Shown here piece by piece: positions 12,814-21,925 of a stretch of 29,095 nt of DNA. The translations under genes were made by a program, and so were the position numbers. This stretch comes from JBAQMG01 sp049302575 (lineage in GTDB: Bacteria > Bacillota > Desulfitobacteriia > Desulfitobacteriales > Desulfitobacteriaceae), in contig JBAQMG010000123.1 of the NCBI GenBank assembly GCA_049302575.1, forward strand, positions 1-29,095, written 5' to 3'. Under the pieces are notes generated by a model. That model did no database searches. It saw only the letters and a program-made list of their open reading frames with translations, and had not been told where the DNA came from. Numbering within the stretch: the stretch's first letter is position 1; every line of letters begins with the position of its first letter.

Positions 12814-13326
12814 ATGATTAGAAATCGAAATAAGCTAACGTTGGTGCTTAAGGTTTTAGTTTTTATTTTGTTAGTGGCTGGCTTGGCTCGTTTTATTGTT
12901 TGGCAACCTTATATTATTCCTTCTTCCTCTATGGAACCAACTTTAGTTCCGGGTGATCGAATTTTAGTTAACCGATTAGCCTACCGTTTTTGGGCGCCCA
13001 ATCGGGGTGATATTGTTGTTTTTGCTTATCCCCTTGATCTAAGTCGCACGTTTGTAAAAAGGATTATTGCATTAGACGGAGAAACAGTAGAGATCCGGGA
13101 TAACCAAGTTTTCATTAATGGGCAAGTTCTCAAAGAAGAATATTTAAAAGCTGGTGATTATCCACCTTATGGTCCTGAGGCAATTCCACGGGATAAGGTT
13201 TTGGTTCTAGGAGATAATCGGAGACAAAGCGGAGATTCTAGGGATTGGGGTCTTTTGCCTAAAAGTGATTTGATAGGGAAGGCCTGGATTATCTATTATC
13301 CAATTCAGCGGTTTAAAAGTTTTTAG
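12814..13326 (+). CDS. lepB: Signal peptidase I
   Basis: A membrane-anchored serine protease that removes signal peptides from secreted proteins. The 170-residue form has one N-terminal transmembrane helix (about 9-28). The catalytic Ser39 is in PSSSMEPTL and the catalytic Lys82 in FVKRIIA; box E reads GDNRRQSGDSRDWG. ATG 12814 follows AGGAGAG with a 6-nt spacer; earlier in-frame TTG codons lie before or within this ribosome site. rbgA starts 17 bp after the stop, forming lepB-rbgA(-rnhB), a common Firmicutes order. Confidence 0.95.
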   Translation: MIRNRNKLTLVLKVLVFILLVAGLARFIVWQPYIIPSSSMEPTLVPGDRILVNRLAYRFWAPNRGDIVVFAYPLDLSRTFVKRIIALDGETVEIRDNQVFINGQVLKEEYLKAGDYPPYGPEAIPRDKVLVLGDNRRQSGDSRDWGLLPKSDLIGKAWIIYYPIQRFKSF

Positions 13327-13342
13327 TAGATGAGGTTATCGA

Positions 13343-14176
13343 ATGAATATTCAGTGGTATCCAGGTCATATGGCCAAAGCAAGTCGTTTGCTTACTGAAC
13401 AACTGAAATGGGTAGATGTGGTGATTGAATTGGGAGATGCCCGTTTACCCCAGAGCAGTGTAAACCCAATGTTGCAACAATTGCTTGGAACAAAGTCTAA
13501 GCTTTTACTTCTTAATAAATCCGATTTAGCTGATCCTGTTTGGACAGATCGCTGGATAGCTAATTTACGTAAAATAAGTCCGGTTCTTTCTGTAAGTGCA
13601 ACCAGTGGCTTGGGCGTGGCTCAAATTGCACCTAATCTGGAGCGTTTAGTGGCGGTTAAATTAGATGCACTTAAGGCTAAAGGTGTTCGATCCAGAACTA
13701 TTCGGGCGATGGTTGTAGGGATTCCGAACATTGGGAAATCTTCTCTAATTAATCAATTGACCGGAGGTGCCAATGCCAGAACCGGGAATAAGCCAGGTGT
13801 AACCAGAGGGAATCAGTGGATCCGCATTCATGACCACGTCGATTTGCTGGATACACCGGGTTTGCTATGGCCTAAATTTGAGGACCCGGAAGTGGGCTTT
13901 AAACTAGCGGCAGTGGGTTCAGTAAGTGATGATGTGTTTGATCTTGAAGAATTATCGTCTTGGTTATTAGATTGGCTCCATCTGAATTATCCTCAAGCCG
14001 GACAAAGATATAACTTAGGCAGTTCAAAAATTTCTCTGGAAGCAGTTGGACTTGCTCGAGGGTGTTTGCTTCAAGGCGGACGCGTTGATACCCTTAAAGC
14101 TGCACAGATTTTATTACGAGAATTTCGGCAAGGAAATTTGGGAAGAGTAACCATGGACTTATCATTTGTGATATAA
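13343..14176 (+). CDS. rbgA: Ribosome biogenesis GTPase RbgA (YlqF)
   Basis: A circularly permuted GTPase needed for late 50S maturation. The 277 residues show the permuted motif order: G4 NKSD at 58-61, G5 SATSG at 85-89, G1 GIPNIGKSS at 126-134, G2 PGVTRG at 151-156 and G3 DTPG at 170-173. The N-terminal QWYPGHMAKA (4-13) is the family signature. The C-terminal domain carries a conserved helical region that binds 23S rRNA. ATG 13343 has a weak ribosome site (GATGAGG) and is likely coupled to lepB. Confidence 0.96.
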   Translation: MNIQWYPGHMAKASRLLTEQLKWVDVVIELGDARLPQSSVNPMLQQLLGTKSKLLLLNKSDLADPVWTDRWIANLRKISPVLSVSATSGLGVAQIAPNLERLVAVKLDALKAKGVRSRTIRAMVVGIPNIGKSSLINQLTGGANARTGNKPGVTRGNQWIRIHDHVDLLDTPGLLWPKFEDPEVGFKLAAVGSVSDDVFDLEELSSWLLDWLHLNYPQAGQRYNLGSSKISLEAVGLARGCLLQGGRVDTLKAAQILLREFRQGNLGRVTMDLSFVI

Positions 14177-14177
14177 T
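14169..14177 (+). promoter_or_regulatory. Possible extended -10 promoter for rnhB, overlapping the rbgA stop
   Basis: TGATATAAT is again a perfect extended -10 and contains the TAA stop of rbgA. No good -35 is visible. An 8-bp inverted repeat, TTCAATAT/ATATTGAA (14189-14196, 14200-14207), lies just downstream in the leader. Confidence 0.35.
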
Positions 14178-14255
14178 TTACAGGTGAATTCAATATAACA
14201 TATTGAAAAAAAGGAAACAACCCAAGTTTGTCGAACTTAGAGAAGGAGATAAAAC

Positions 14256-15047
14256 TTGAAAACGTTATCTGAGCAAAGTATTCGAGAAATCGAGGAAATC
14301 CTGCGGAAAGCTCCGTGTGAAGATCTTTGGAAAGCTTGTCTTAGAGATGAACGAAGTGGTGTGCGTCGTTTAGCTGAACGGTACATAAAAAATAAGCAGA
14401 CCTTATTAGTTGAAGACAAGCGAATTCAACAACTTCTCTGTGAAGAAAAAAAGTTGTGGAACCAAGGTTTCTTAAGGATTGCAGGTTTAGATGAAGCTGG
14501 ACGTGGCCCATTAGCCGGACCAGTAGTTGCAGCAGTCTGTATTTTACCTGCGAAGTTTTGTCTTCCAGGCTTGGACGACTCGAAGAAACTATCGGAGAGC
14601 AAGCGTGAAAAACTGTTCGTGGAAATTCAGCGACAGGCCTTAGATTACGCCTTAGGTAGTGCTGAACCAGCAGAAATAGATGTACTAAATATCTTGCAAG
14701 CGACTAAACTAGCTATGAAGCGAGCACTCGAGGGTTTAAAAGTCCGTCCTCATTATCTGTTAATCGATGCCTTGGAGTTGCCCCTTGTTGATTTACCCCA
14801 GCTACCGTTAGTTGGTGGAGATGGTTTAAGTGCGAGTATTGCTGCTGCCTCAATCTTGGCTAAAGTGACACGAGATCGCTTGATGAAAGAATTACATACG
14901 GTGTATCCAGAATATGGTTTTAATAGCAACAAAGGCTATGGAACGTCTGAACACATGAAGGTTTTGCAAAGACTAGGACCATGTCCTCTACATAGGCGTA
15001 GTTTTGCCCCAGTAGCTACGCAATGCAACGCGCATAATGCACAATGA
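14256..15047 (+). CDS. rnhB: Ribonuclease HII
   Basis: RNase HII removes ribonucleotides and RNA primers from RNA-DNA hybrids. The protein has 263 residues with the long N-terminal extension (about 70 residues) usual in Firmicutes. Active-site acids are Asp79 and Glu80 (LDEAGRGPLAGP), Asp170 (LLIDAL) and Asp188 (GDG), and the YGFNSNKGYGTSEHM segment closes the fold. The TTG start at 14256 follows AAGGAG with a good spacer. In many Firmicutes yraN and comM follow directly; here the complex I operon intervenes. Confidence 0.96.
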   Translation: MKTLSEQSIREIEEILRKAPCEDLWKACLRDERSGVRRLAERYIKNKQTLLVEDKRIQQLLCEEKKLWNQGFLRIAGLDEAGRGPLAGPVVAAVCILPAKFCLPGLDDSKKLSESKREKLFVEIQRQALDYALGSAEPAEIDVLNILQATKLAMKRALEGLKVRPHYLLIDALELPLVDLPQLPLVGGDGLSASIAAASILAKVTRDRLMKELHTVYPEYGFNSNKGYGTSEHMKVLQRLGPCPLHRRSFAPVATQCNAHNAQ

Positions 15048-15093
15048 TTAATGCATTAGGCATTAATTTAACCCTGTTGCTTTTCCAAATTTA

Positions 15094-15122
15094 TTGACGG
15101 CTGTTTTTTAATATGGCACAAT
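15094..15122 (+). promoter_or_regulatory. Promoter of the nuo operon
   Basis: TTGACG (15094-15099) and CACAAT (15117-15122) are separated by 17 bp. It lies about 50 bp upstream of nuoA, and no other start-like site is seen before the first nuo gene. Confidence 0.55.
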
Positions 15123-15172
15123 AAGCTTGGTTTAAAAAGAAGAAAAAACATTAGGAAGGGAGGGTAAGGGAG

Positions 15173-15529
15173 ATGTCTGACGATTTTGGTGCTGTTGGGA
15201 TTTTACTGATATTTGCGATTGTTTTTCCAATGATTATGATGCTAATGCCTAAACTGCTGGCCCCAAATAAACCACATCGGGAAAAATGCACAACCTACGA
15301 ATGTGGCAATGAAACGATCGGTAAAACCTGGCTAGGATTCAAAAGCAACTATTTTCTATATGCAATAGTCTTTACTGCTTTTGATGTGGAAACTGTTTTT
15401 TTATACCCTTGGGCGCTGTCGTTCCGTAAACTGGGAACTTTTGCCTTTATTGAGATGTTCATCTTTATCATCATTCTCCTGGTTGGGTTCTGGTACGCTT
15501 GGAAGGAAGGTGCTTTAGAGTGGATGTAG
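15173..15529 (+). CDS. nuoA: Complex I subunit A (NuoA/NdhC)
   Basis: A 118-residue membrane subunit with three transmembrane helices (about 6-26, 60-82 and 88-110). The loop between helices 1 and 2 carries KCTTYECGNETIG, which sits by the quinone chamber, and FDVETVFLYPWA is in helix 2. ATG 15173 is preceded by GGGAGGG. It is the first gene of the eleven-gene nuo operon and its end overlaps nuoB. Confidence 0.95.
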   Translation: MSDDFGAVGILLIFAIVFPMIMMLMPKLLAPNKPHREKCTTYECGNETIGKTWLGFKSNYFLYAIVFTAFDVETVFLYPWALSFRKLGTFAFIEMFIFIIILLVGFWYAWKEGALEWM

Positions 15530-16041
15530 TAGAAGAGAAAGCGCTCCGAGAGGCTGAATTGATGATCGAAAAAAACGTTTTGATCACCAATGTTGACAAA
15601 TTGCTAAACTGGGGTCGGGGACGCTCTTTATGGCCGGTTACCTTTGGCTTGGCTTGTTGCGCTATTGAAATGATGGCTACCGGAGGTGCGAGATATGACA
15701 TAGCACGTTTCGGTTATGAGGTTTTTCGAGCTTCACCTAGGCAAGCAGACCTAATGATCGTAGCAGGAACCTGTACCCGTAAGATGGCTCCCTTACTACG
15801 ACGAATTTATGATCAGATGCCTGAACCTAAGTGGGTCATAGCCATGGGAAGTTGTGCTAATGCGGGTGGTCCTTTTGCGGATTCCTATTCCATGATCCCT
15901 GGAGTGGACAAGGTGGTTCCAGTTGATGTCTATATTCCAGGTTGCCCTCCACGACCGGAATCTTTAATTTATGGTCTTTTACAACTTAAACAGAAGGTGT
16001 CAAACCCTGCTAAAGCGAGGTTGATGAAAGTTGGAAAATAA
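15520..16041 (+). CDS. nuoB: Complex I subunit B (NuoB), N2 iron-sulfur protein
   Basis: NuoB carries cluster N2, the last iron-sulfur centre before quinone. In the 173-residue form Cys46 and Cys47 (LACCAIEMM), Cys112 (MGSCANAGG) and Cys142 (PGCPPRPE) are the cluster ligands. All four are present. GTG 15520 has GGAAGGAAGG upstream with a 9-nt gap; a TTG at 15499 in the same frame is possible but would lie in that ribosome site. Ten bases overlap nuoA, and 11 overlap nuoC. Confidence 0.95.
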   Translation: MDVVEEKALREAELMIEKNVLITNVDKLLNWGRGRSLWPVTFGLACCAIEMMATGGARYDIARFGYEVFRASPRQADLMIVAGTCTRKMAPLLRRIYDQMPEPKWVIAMGSCANAGGPFADSYSMIPGVDKVVPVDVYIPGCPPRPESLIYGLLQLKQKVSNPAKARLMKVGK

Positions 16042-16519
16042 AGTTTTTTGGGACAAAGTGCAACAAGTTGCAGTAAAGGTAAATGGAGAAGTTGAAGAAA
16101 TATGTGGAGCGCTTATTTTAAAAATTAAAAGTGCATATGCCATTGAAACGCTGAACATGATCAAAAGCTTTACCGATGTTCCCTGTGATTTTCTTCATGA
16201 TTTAACAGCGTTGGACAAAGTTGAGCATTTTGAAGTTGTTTATCAATTATCCAGTTTGCGTGGTTCCCAGCGCTTGAGGGTTAAGGCTATCGTCGATCGC
16301 CAAAATCCAGTGATCGACTCGGTCACTCGTATTTGGCAAGGTGCCAACTTTTTGGAGCGCGAAGCTTTCGACATGTTTGGTATCCAATTTAAAGGTCATC
16401 CTAATTTAAAACGTATTTATTTATGGGATGATTTTGTGGGTTACCCTTTACGGAAAGATTATGTTCAAGAGAGTTTAGCAGAACGATGTACTGTGCTGGA
16501 AAGAAAAGAAGGGGATTAG
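16031..16519 (+). CDS. nuoC: Complex I subunit C (NuoC), 30 kDa subunit
   Basis: A 162-residue hydrophilic subunit of the connecting module, made as a separate protein and not fused to NuoD. The family signature GANFLEREAFDMFGIQFKGHPNLKRIYL is complete, ending with the YPLRKDY motif. The TTG start at 16031 overlaps the end of nuoB, and its ribosome site is weak (GAGGTTGATGAAAG), which suggests coupled translation. Confidence 0.93.
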   Translation: MENKVFWDKVQQVAVKVNGEVEEICGALILKIKSAYAIETLNMIKSFTDVPCDFLHDLTALDKVEHFEVVYQLSSLRGSQRLRVKAIVDRQNPVIDSVTRIWQGANFLEREAFDMFGIQFKGHPNLKRIYLWDDFVGYPLRKDYVQESLAERCTVLERKEGD

Positions 16520-16534
16520 GGGGGAGGGAAAACC

Positions 16535-17638
16535 ATGACAATCGAAAAAACCCAAGAACTCGTCTTAAACATGGGCCCCCAACACCCTAGTATGCACGGA
16601 GTATTCCGTATGGTGGTCCATTTAGAAGGCGAAACGGTGACAAAACTTATCCCTAAAATTGGCTATCTTCATCGAGGTATGGAGAAACTCGCTGAAAGTC
16701 GCACTTATTCGCAATTTATTCCTTATACTGATCGTCTAGATTATCTGGCGTCACCGCATAATAATCTGGCTTATGTTCAAACTGTTGAAAAATTAATGGG
16801 GTTGGAGATACCTGAGCGGGCAGAGTACTTACGCGTTATTTTTGCTGAATTAGCCCGAATTGCCAGTCATCAGGTATGTATTGCGAGTATGGCTTTGGAT
16901 TTGGCTGGTTGGACAGTTTGGTCGTATTGTTTTAGAGATCGGGAACGAATTCTCGATATGTACGAAATGACAGCTGGGAGCCGCCTAACTGTCAATAATA
17001 TGCGGATAGGTGGGCTTAGTAATGAGCCACCAGCTGAATTTTGGCCAGCTCTTAAGTCTTTTCTTGATGATGTTCCTGAGATGTTGGAAGAATACTATGG
17101 ACTATTTTTTGGTAACGAGATCACCCAAGCTCGCTTGAAAGGTATTGGAATTTTGCCTAAAGAGTTGGCCGAAAATCTCTCGATTACAGGACCGGTTTTG
17201 CGGGCTTCAGGGGTAAATTTCGACGTTCGTAAAGCAGAACCTTACGGAATTTATGACCGTTTTGATTTTGATGTCCCCGTTCGTTATGGTTGTGATTCTT
17301 ACGACCGAGCGATCATCCGCTTAGATGAAATCAAACAGAGTATCAAGATTATCAGACAAGCAGTAAGGGATATTCCCGAGGGGTCAATTATGGCAAAAGT
17401 CCCCAAAATTATCAAACCCCCTGTCGGAGAGGTTTATCATCGAGTAGAGAATCCCAAAGGAGAATTAGGCTTTTATATCGTAAGTGACGGTTCAACCAAA
17501 CCTGCACGGGTGCGTATACGCTCAGGCACGTTTATTAATCTCCAAATGTTGCCGCTAGTATCTTTAGGTTGGAAAATCCAAGATGTTATAGCTATTTTCG
17601 CTACGTTAGATGCTGTGTTGGGTGAAGTGGATAAGTAG
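16535..17638 (+). CDS. nuoD: Complex I subunit D (NuoD), 49 kDa subunit
   Basis: A 367-residue subunit that forms the quinone-binding site with NuoB. MGPQHPSMHG (13-22) contains the conserved quinone-site histidine (His21), and YTDRLDY the facing tyrosine. The C-terminal half shows the expected RVRIRSGTFINLQ segment. The [NiFe] cysteine pairs of related hydrogenases are absent, as expected for complex I. Strong ribosome site GGGGGGAGGG before ATG 16535. Confidence 0.96.
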   Translation: MTIEKTQELVLNMGPQHPSMHGVFRMVVHLEGETVTKLIPKIGYLHRGMEKLAESRTYSQFIPYTDRLDYLASPHNNLAYVQTVEKLMGLEIPERAEYLRVIFAELARIASHQVCIASMALDLAGWTVWSYCFRDRERILDMYEMTAGSRLTVNNMRIGGLSNEPPAEFWPALKSFLDDVPEMLEEYYGLFFGNEITQARLKGIGILPKELAENLSITGPVLRASGVNFDVRKAEPYGIYDRFDFDVPVRYGCDSYDRAIIRLDEIKQSIKIIRQAVRDIPEGSIMAKVPKIIKPPVGEVYHRVENPKGELGFYIVSDGSTKPARVRIRSGTFINLQMLPLVSLGWKIQDVIAIFATLDAVLGEVDK

Positions 17639-17664
17639 GAATTTACCAATGAGGGGAGAAAAAG

Positions 17665-18714
17665 ATGGACACGATAGATAATCTTTTTTTGATTATTGCG
17701 GCTGCCATCCGTAGCCTATTTCCGGATCCCCACTCGTTTTGGGCCAATTTAACCATGGATGTGGTTAAATTTGTAATGGTTTTACTGGTTGTTGTCGCTG
17801 CTGCTTTAGTACTTGTTATCTTAGAACGAAAAATTGCTGGCTCGACTTCCCAAAGACCTGGCCCCAATCGACTTGGTCCGCATGGATGGTTTCAAACAAT
17901 GGCCGATGCCTTGAAATTAATGGGCAAAGAGGATGTTACTCCGGATAATGCTGATAAGATAATCTTTAAAATTGCGCCAATGATTATCATGGGTCTCCCG
18001 GTAATGCTCTTAGCAGTCATTCCTTTTGGAAATAAAATGGCTCCTATTAGTTTGGAGCTTGGAATTTTCTATTTCTTAGCTATTTCGTCAATTTCAACGG
18101 TGGCTTTTCTAATGGCTGGCTGGGGATCCAATAACAAATATTCGATGCTTGGCGGAATGCGAGCGGTTGCTCAGATGATCAGCTATGAAATTCCGCTGAT
18201 CTTTGCTTTGCTTGGGGTAGTGATGATTACTCAATCTTTCAATCTGTCGGTAATTGTAGAAGCACAGCATACAGTTCCTTTTATTGTGCTTCAACCCTTG
18301 GCTTTTGTGATTTACTTAATCGCAGGAATTGCCGAAGTGAATCGGGCACCGTTTGATATGGTAGAAGCTGACCAAGAGATTGTTGCCGGTCCTTTCACTG
18401 AATATACCGGGTTGCGTTATGGACTATTTTACTTAGGAGAATACGGTAATATATTTGCAGTATCCGCTATTGCAGCTACGGTGTTCCTAGGAGGTTGGCA
18501 AGGACCATTTTTGCCGGGTTATATCTGGTTTATTCTCAAAGTATGGTTAATAATTTTCTTAATAATGTGGGTTCGCTGGACTTTTCCACGGCTGAGAGTT
18601 GACCATTTAATGCATCTGGCTTGGAAGGTTTTGCTACCACTTGCCTTATTGAATATCGTGTTAACAGGTTTAGGAATTTACATTTACGATTACATCGTAC
18701 GGATTGGAGGGTGA
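17665..18714 (+). CDS. nuoH: Complex I subunit H (NuoH)
   Basis: A 349-residue membrane subunit with about eight transmembrane helices that links the quinone chamber to the proton-pumping arm. LERKIAGSTSQRPGPNRLGPHGWFQ is the hallmark of the family; so are GSNNKYSMLGGMRAVAQMISYE and EVNRAPFDMVEADQEIVAGP with its acidic quinone-site loop. ATG 17665 follows GAGGGGAGAAAAAG. Confidence 0.97.
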   Translation: MDTIDNLFLIIAAAIRSLFPDPHSFWANLTMDVVKFVMVLLVVVAAALVLVILERKIAGSTSQRPGPNRLGPHGWFQTMADALKLMGKEDVTPDNADKIIFKIAPMIIMGLPVMLLAVIPFGNKMAPISLELGIFYFLAISSISTVAFLMAGWGSNNKYSMLGGMRAVAQMISYEIPLIFALLGVVMITQSFNLSVIVEAQHTVPFIVLQPLAFVIYLIAGIAEVNRAPFDMVEADQEIVAGPFTEYTGLRYGLFYLGEYGNIFAVSAIAATVFLGGWQGPFLPGYIWFILKVWLIIFLIMWVRWTFPRLRVDHLMHLAWKVLLPLALLNIVLTGLGIYIYDYIVRIGG

Positions 18715-18718
18715 CACA

Positions 18719-19123
18719 GTGTTTGGTAAAGGTCTATTACAGGGCTTAGGCATAACACTTAAATATATGCTTAAGCCTAATATCACTGAGTTTTACCCAG
18801 AGGTAAAACCCAAACTTCCTATCAATGTAAGAAGTTCTATGGGTCTTGAACCTAGTAAATGTATATCTTGTGGACTTTGTGCCAACGCCTGCCCCAATAA
18901 GGTTATTTCCTTAACGAGTGAGAAGGATGAGAATAACAAAAAACTTCTCAAAACCTACACTATGGACGTTGGACGCTGTCTTTTCTGTGGGATGTGTACA
19001 GAGGCCTGTCCTACCGCAGCTTTGAAAGTCACTCAGGAATATGAAAATGCAGTCTATCATCCTGAGCTTATGCAGTGGGATATGATTAAAAGGGCTAAGC
19101 AAGCTGTTGGGAAGGAGGGGTAA
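18719..19123 (+). CDS. nuoI: Complex I subunit I (NuoI), 2x[4Fe-4S] ferredoxin-like
   Basis: A 134-residue subunit with two complete [4Fe-4S] motifs: Cys48, 51, 54, 58 (CISCGLCANACP) and Cys87, 90, 93, 97 (CLFCGMCTEACP), clusters N6a and N6b. In this 11-subunit form it is the outermost electron entry point encoded in the operon and a likely docking site for ferredoxin or another donor. GTG 18719 follows GGAGGGTGA; an upstream in-frame TTG at 18704 would overlap nuoH and sit in the ribosome site. Confidence 0.95.
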   Translation: MFGKGLLQGLGITLKYMLKPNITEFYPEVKPKLPINVRSSMGLEPSKCISCGLCANACPNKVISLTSEKDENNKKLLKTYTMDVGRCLFCGMCTEACPTAALKVTQEYENAVYHPELMQWDMIKRAKQAVGKEG

Positions 19124-19125
19124 AA

Positions 19126-19629
19126 TTGGCAACTGTGGTTTTCTTCATTTTTGCCATAATGGCTGTTGCGGCGGCTTGGGGGGTTGTTACATCCAAGAAT
19201 ATCGTACATAGTGCTCTTTTCTTAGCACTTTCCTTTACTGGGATAGCAGTATTGTACGTTTTGCTGAATGCTGACTTTCTGGCTGCAGTACAATTGTTGG
19301 TTTATACCGGGGCGGTGGCTATTATGATTGTCTTCGCGGTCATGTTGACGTTGCGTGGAGAAATCAATGAAAGTAACCTTGAAAACCGTAGCTGGGGTTG
19401 GGGAGCGTTAGTATCGATCCTCGTTTTCGTGATGATTATCCTCGTTGTTTTAACCAATTCGGATTGGCGCATTTTACCTACTCCTTGGACATCAGCTAGT
19501 TCGGCGTTAGATTTATCTTGGCTCTTGATGCAGCAATACATGATTCCTTTTGAAGTAGCAGCAATCTTGCTGACAGTAGCGCTGATTGGGGCTGTTGTCT
19601 TAGCGAAGGGAGTGAAAGAGAGCAAATGA
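19126..19629 (+). CDS. nuoJ: Complex I subunit J (NuoJ)
   Basis: A 167-residue membrane subunit with five predicted helices. The segment ADFLAAVQLLVYTGAVAIMIVFAVML holds the helix-3 region with the pi-bulge typical of NuoJ. The TTG start at 19126 follows GGAGGGGTAAAA. Its stop overlaps nuoK by 4 bp (ATGA). Confidence 0.94.
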   Translation: MATVVFFIFAIMAVAAAWGVVTSKNIVHSALFLALSFTGIAVLYVLLNADFLAAVQLLVYTGAVAIMIVFAVMLTLRGEINESNLENRSWGWGALVSILVFVMIILVVLTNSDWRILPTPWTSASSALDLSWLLMQQYMIPFEVAAILLTVALIGAVVLAKGVKESK

Positions 19630-19958
19630 TAAGTGTTGGTCTTTCCACCTATCTATTAGTCGGAGCAATGCTCTTTTGCTTAGGGTTGTATGGCGTGTTT
19701 GCCAAAAAGAATCTGATTGCCATCTTAATGTCGATTGAGCTGATGCTTAATGCTGTGAATATTAATTTTGTGGCGTTCAATCGGTTTATTTGGAACCAAA
19801 AATTTGACGTGCATTATATTTTAACTGGTCATATTGCGGCTCTGTTTGTGATCGTCGTGGCGGCTGCAGAAATAGCAGTTGGTCTCGCTTTGATCATCAC
19901 TATTTATCGTAGTAGGCAATCAACTAATGTCGATGGTTTTAACTGGTTGAAGTGGTAA
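19626..19958 (+). CDS. nuoK: Complex I subunit K (NuoK)
   Basis: A 110-residue subunit with three helices. The conserved membrane glutamates are present in LMSIELMLNAVNINFVAF (the first, in helix 2) and in VVAAAEIAVGLALI (the second, in helix 3), forming part of a proton half-channel. ATG 19626 lies in the nuoJ stop, with a ribosome site GAAGGGAG inside nuoJ. Confidence 0.96.
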   Translation: MISVGLSTYLLVGAMLFCLGLYGVFAKKNLIAILMSIELMLNAVNINFVAFNRFIWNQKFDVHYILTGHIAALFVIVVAAAEIAVGLALIITIYRSRQSTNVDGFNWLKW

Positions 19959-19978
19959 GAGAGTCTAAGGAGAGGTAG

Positions 19979-21925
19979 GTGTTCAAGGAAATGCATGAAC
20001 TCTTTCGGTGGGCATGGTTGATTCCCACATTGCCCTTCCTGTCGTTTCTAATCATCGCCTTTGTCACGAAACGATCCAAAGGACTGTCTTCTACAATTTC
20101 GATTATAGCAATTCTGACTGCTTTGGGCTTGGCAATTGCCATTGCAATTGGTGTTGTTCAGTCTGGCTCGGAAATTGTAGAGCACCCTGTGATCACATCC
20201 GTGGATTGGCTAAGTATTAACGGCTTGAAAATTAATTTTGGTACTTTGATTGACCCTTTGAGTGCGATGATGCTATTTGTAGTCACACTTGTAGCCTCGA
20301 TGGTTCAAATCTACTCTGTCGGTTATATGCAGGGGGATAAAGGTTATTCGCGTTACTTTGCTTATCAGTCCTTATTTGCCATGTCTATGTTGGGCTTGGT
20401 CATCTCGACTAATCTTTTACAACTGTTTATCTTTTGGGAACTTGTAGGACTTTGTTCTTACTTGCTGATTGGTTTTTGGTTCTTTAAAGTATCTGCTCGT
20501 GAGGCAGCTAAGAAAGCCTTTATTACCACACGAGTTGGTGATTTTGGTTTCCTGCTTGCTATGCTTTTTCTCTACAATAAGTTTGGCACACTGGATTTCG
20601 CTGCCTTAGCTGCGGCCATGAATAACTCGTTTCAAGATGTCGCCTTGCTGGGTGGAATAAGTTACTTAACAGTCATGGCCTTTCTCCTATTTCTTGGACC
20701 AGTCGGCAAATCAGGTCAGTTTCCGTTGCACGTCTGGTTACCTGATGCGATGGAGGGTCCAACACCAGTAAGTGCCTTAATCCATGCTGCGACGATGGTT
20801 GTAGCAGGTGTTTACTTAGTAGGACGAACTTATTTCCTCTTCGAACATGCTTCTCCAGCAGTGCTAACTTTTGTAGCTGGTTTAGGAGCTTTTACGGCAC
20901 TTTTTGCCGCTACAATTGCCGTAGTACAGAATGATATTAAACGAATCTTGGCCTACTCAACCTTGAGTCAATTAGGCTATATGATGTTTGCCCTTGGTGT
21001 TGGTTCGATGAGTGCTTCCATGTTTCATCTGATGACCCACGCTTTCTTTAAGGCCTTGATGTTCTTAGGAGCAGGGTCTGTAATCCATGCCCTGCATACG
21101 ACCCAAGACATTTGGGAGATGGGCGGCTTGTGGAAAAAGATGAAGATCACTGGTTGGACCTTCTTTATTGGAGTTTTAGCTATTTCCGGGGTTCCGCCTT
21201 TCGCCGGTTTCTGGTCAAAAGATGAGATCTTGGCGGCAGCCTTACACAACGGACATCCGGTGATTTATGCTATAGGACTCTTCACCGCGGCTCTTACCGC
21301 TTTTTATATGAGCCGACTTTTCTTTGTGGCCTTTATGGGTCCAGAGAAAAAAGAAAATCATCCTCACGAATCTCCCTGGTCTATGACCATCCCCTTAATC
21401 ATTTTAGCTTTCTTCAGTATTGTTGGTGGTTTAGCAGCATTACCAGAGCATAATTTCTCCTTCTTTGTTCATTATGGGGAGTACGAACCTGAAGGAATGG
21501 CCTGGGGTTTAGCTGGTATCTCCGTCCTCGCCGGTCTTGCCGGTATCGGTCTTGCCTATCTTGTTTATGTCCAAAAGCTGATCGCTGCTGAAAGTGTTGT
21601 AGCAAGATTTCCGAGAGTTTATAAGTTGCTGAAAAACAAATACTACATTGATGAAATTTACTTGTGGCTGATCCATAATATTATGGATGGGTTTGCCAAA
21701 GTACTGTACTGGTTTGACATCTACATCATTGATGGAATCATCAATGGGATAGGATTAATCACGCGCAGTAGTGGAAGTATCTTGCGTCGCACGCAAACCG
21801 GTCAATTACAAACCTACGCTTTGGTGTTTTTCTTTGCGATAGTGGCGATTTATCTGATCTTTGCGATCGGTGAAGGCCAGCTTTCGTCTCTTAACCCCTT
21901 AGCGATGCTAGGAGGTGTGAAATAA
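19979..21925 (+). CDS. nuoL: Complex I subunit L (NuoL), antiporter-like
   Basis: The 648-residue distal proton-pumping subunit. The quinone/antiporter motif FWELVGLCSYLLIGFW carries the key glutamate, and PLHVWLPDAMEGPTPVSALIHAATMV the lysine/histidine region. LAYSTLSQLGYM and SGVPPFAGFWSKDEIL follow. The long C-terminal amphipathic helix that braces the membrane arm is present (about 540-610, DEIYLWLIHNIMDGF...). GTG 19979 has TAAGGAG upstream with a 6-nt spacer. It ends one base into nuoM (TAATG). Confidence 0.96.
   Translation: MFKEMHELFRWAWLIPTLPFLSFLIIAFVTKRSKGLSSTISIIAILTALGLAIAIAIGVVQSGSEIVEHPVITSVDWLSINGLKINFGTLIDPLSAMMLFVVTLVASMVQIYSVGYMQGDKGYSRYFAYQSLFAMSMLGLVISTNLLQLFIFWELVGLCSYLLIGFWFFKVSAREAAKKAFITTRVGDFGFLLAMLFLYNKFGTLDFAALAAAMNNSFQDVALLGGISYLTVMAFLLFLGPVGKSGQFPLHVWLPDAMEGPTPVSALIHAATMVVAGVYLVGRTYFLFEHASPAVLTFVAGLGAFTALFAATIAVVQNDIKRILAYSTLSQLGYMMFALGVGSMSASMFHLMTHAFFKALMFLGAGSVIHALHTTQDIWEMGGLWKKMKITGWTFFIGVLAISGVPPFAGFWSKDEILAAALHNGHPVIYAIGLFTAALTAFYMSRLFFVAFMGPEKKENHPHESPWSMTIPLIILAFFSIVGGLAALPEHNFSFFVHYGEYEPEGMAWGLAGISVLAGLAGIGLAYLVYVQKLIAAESVVARFPRVYKLLKNKYYIDEIYLWLIHNIMDGFAKVLYWFDIYIIDGIINGIGLITRSSGSILRRTQTGQLQTYALVFFFAIVAIYLIFAIGEGQLSSLNPLAMLGGVK

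Noticed and set aside
17643..17867. Minus-strand open frames inside the nuo genes (this and several others)
   Set aside because: They are antisense to well-supported membrane protein genes and have no ribosome sites or family features.
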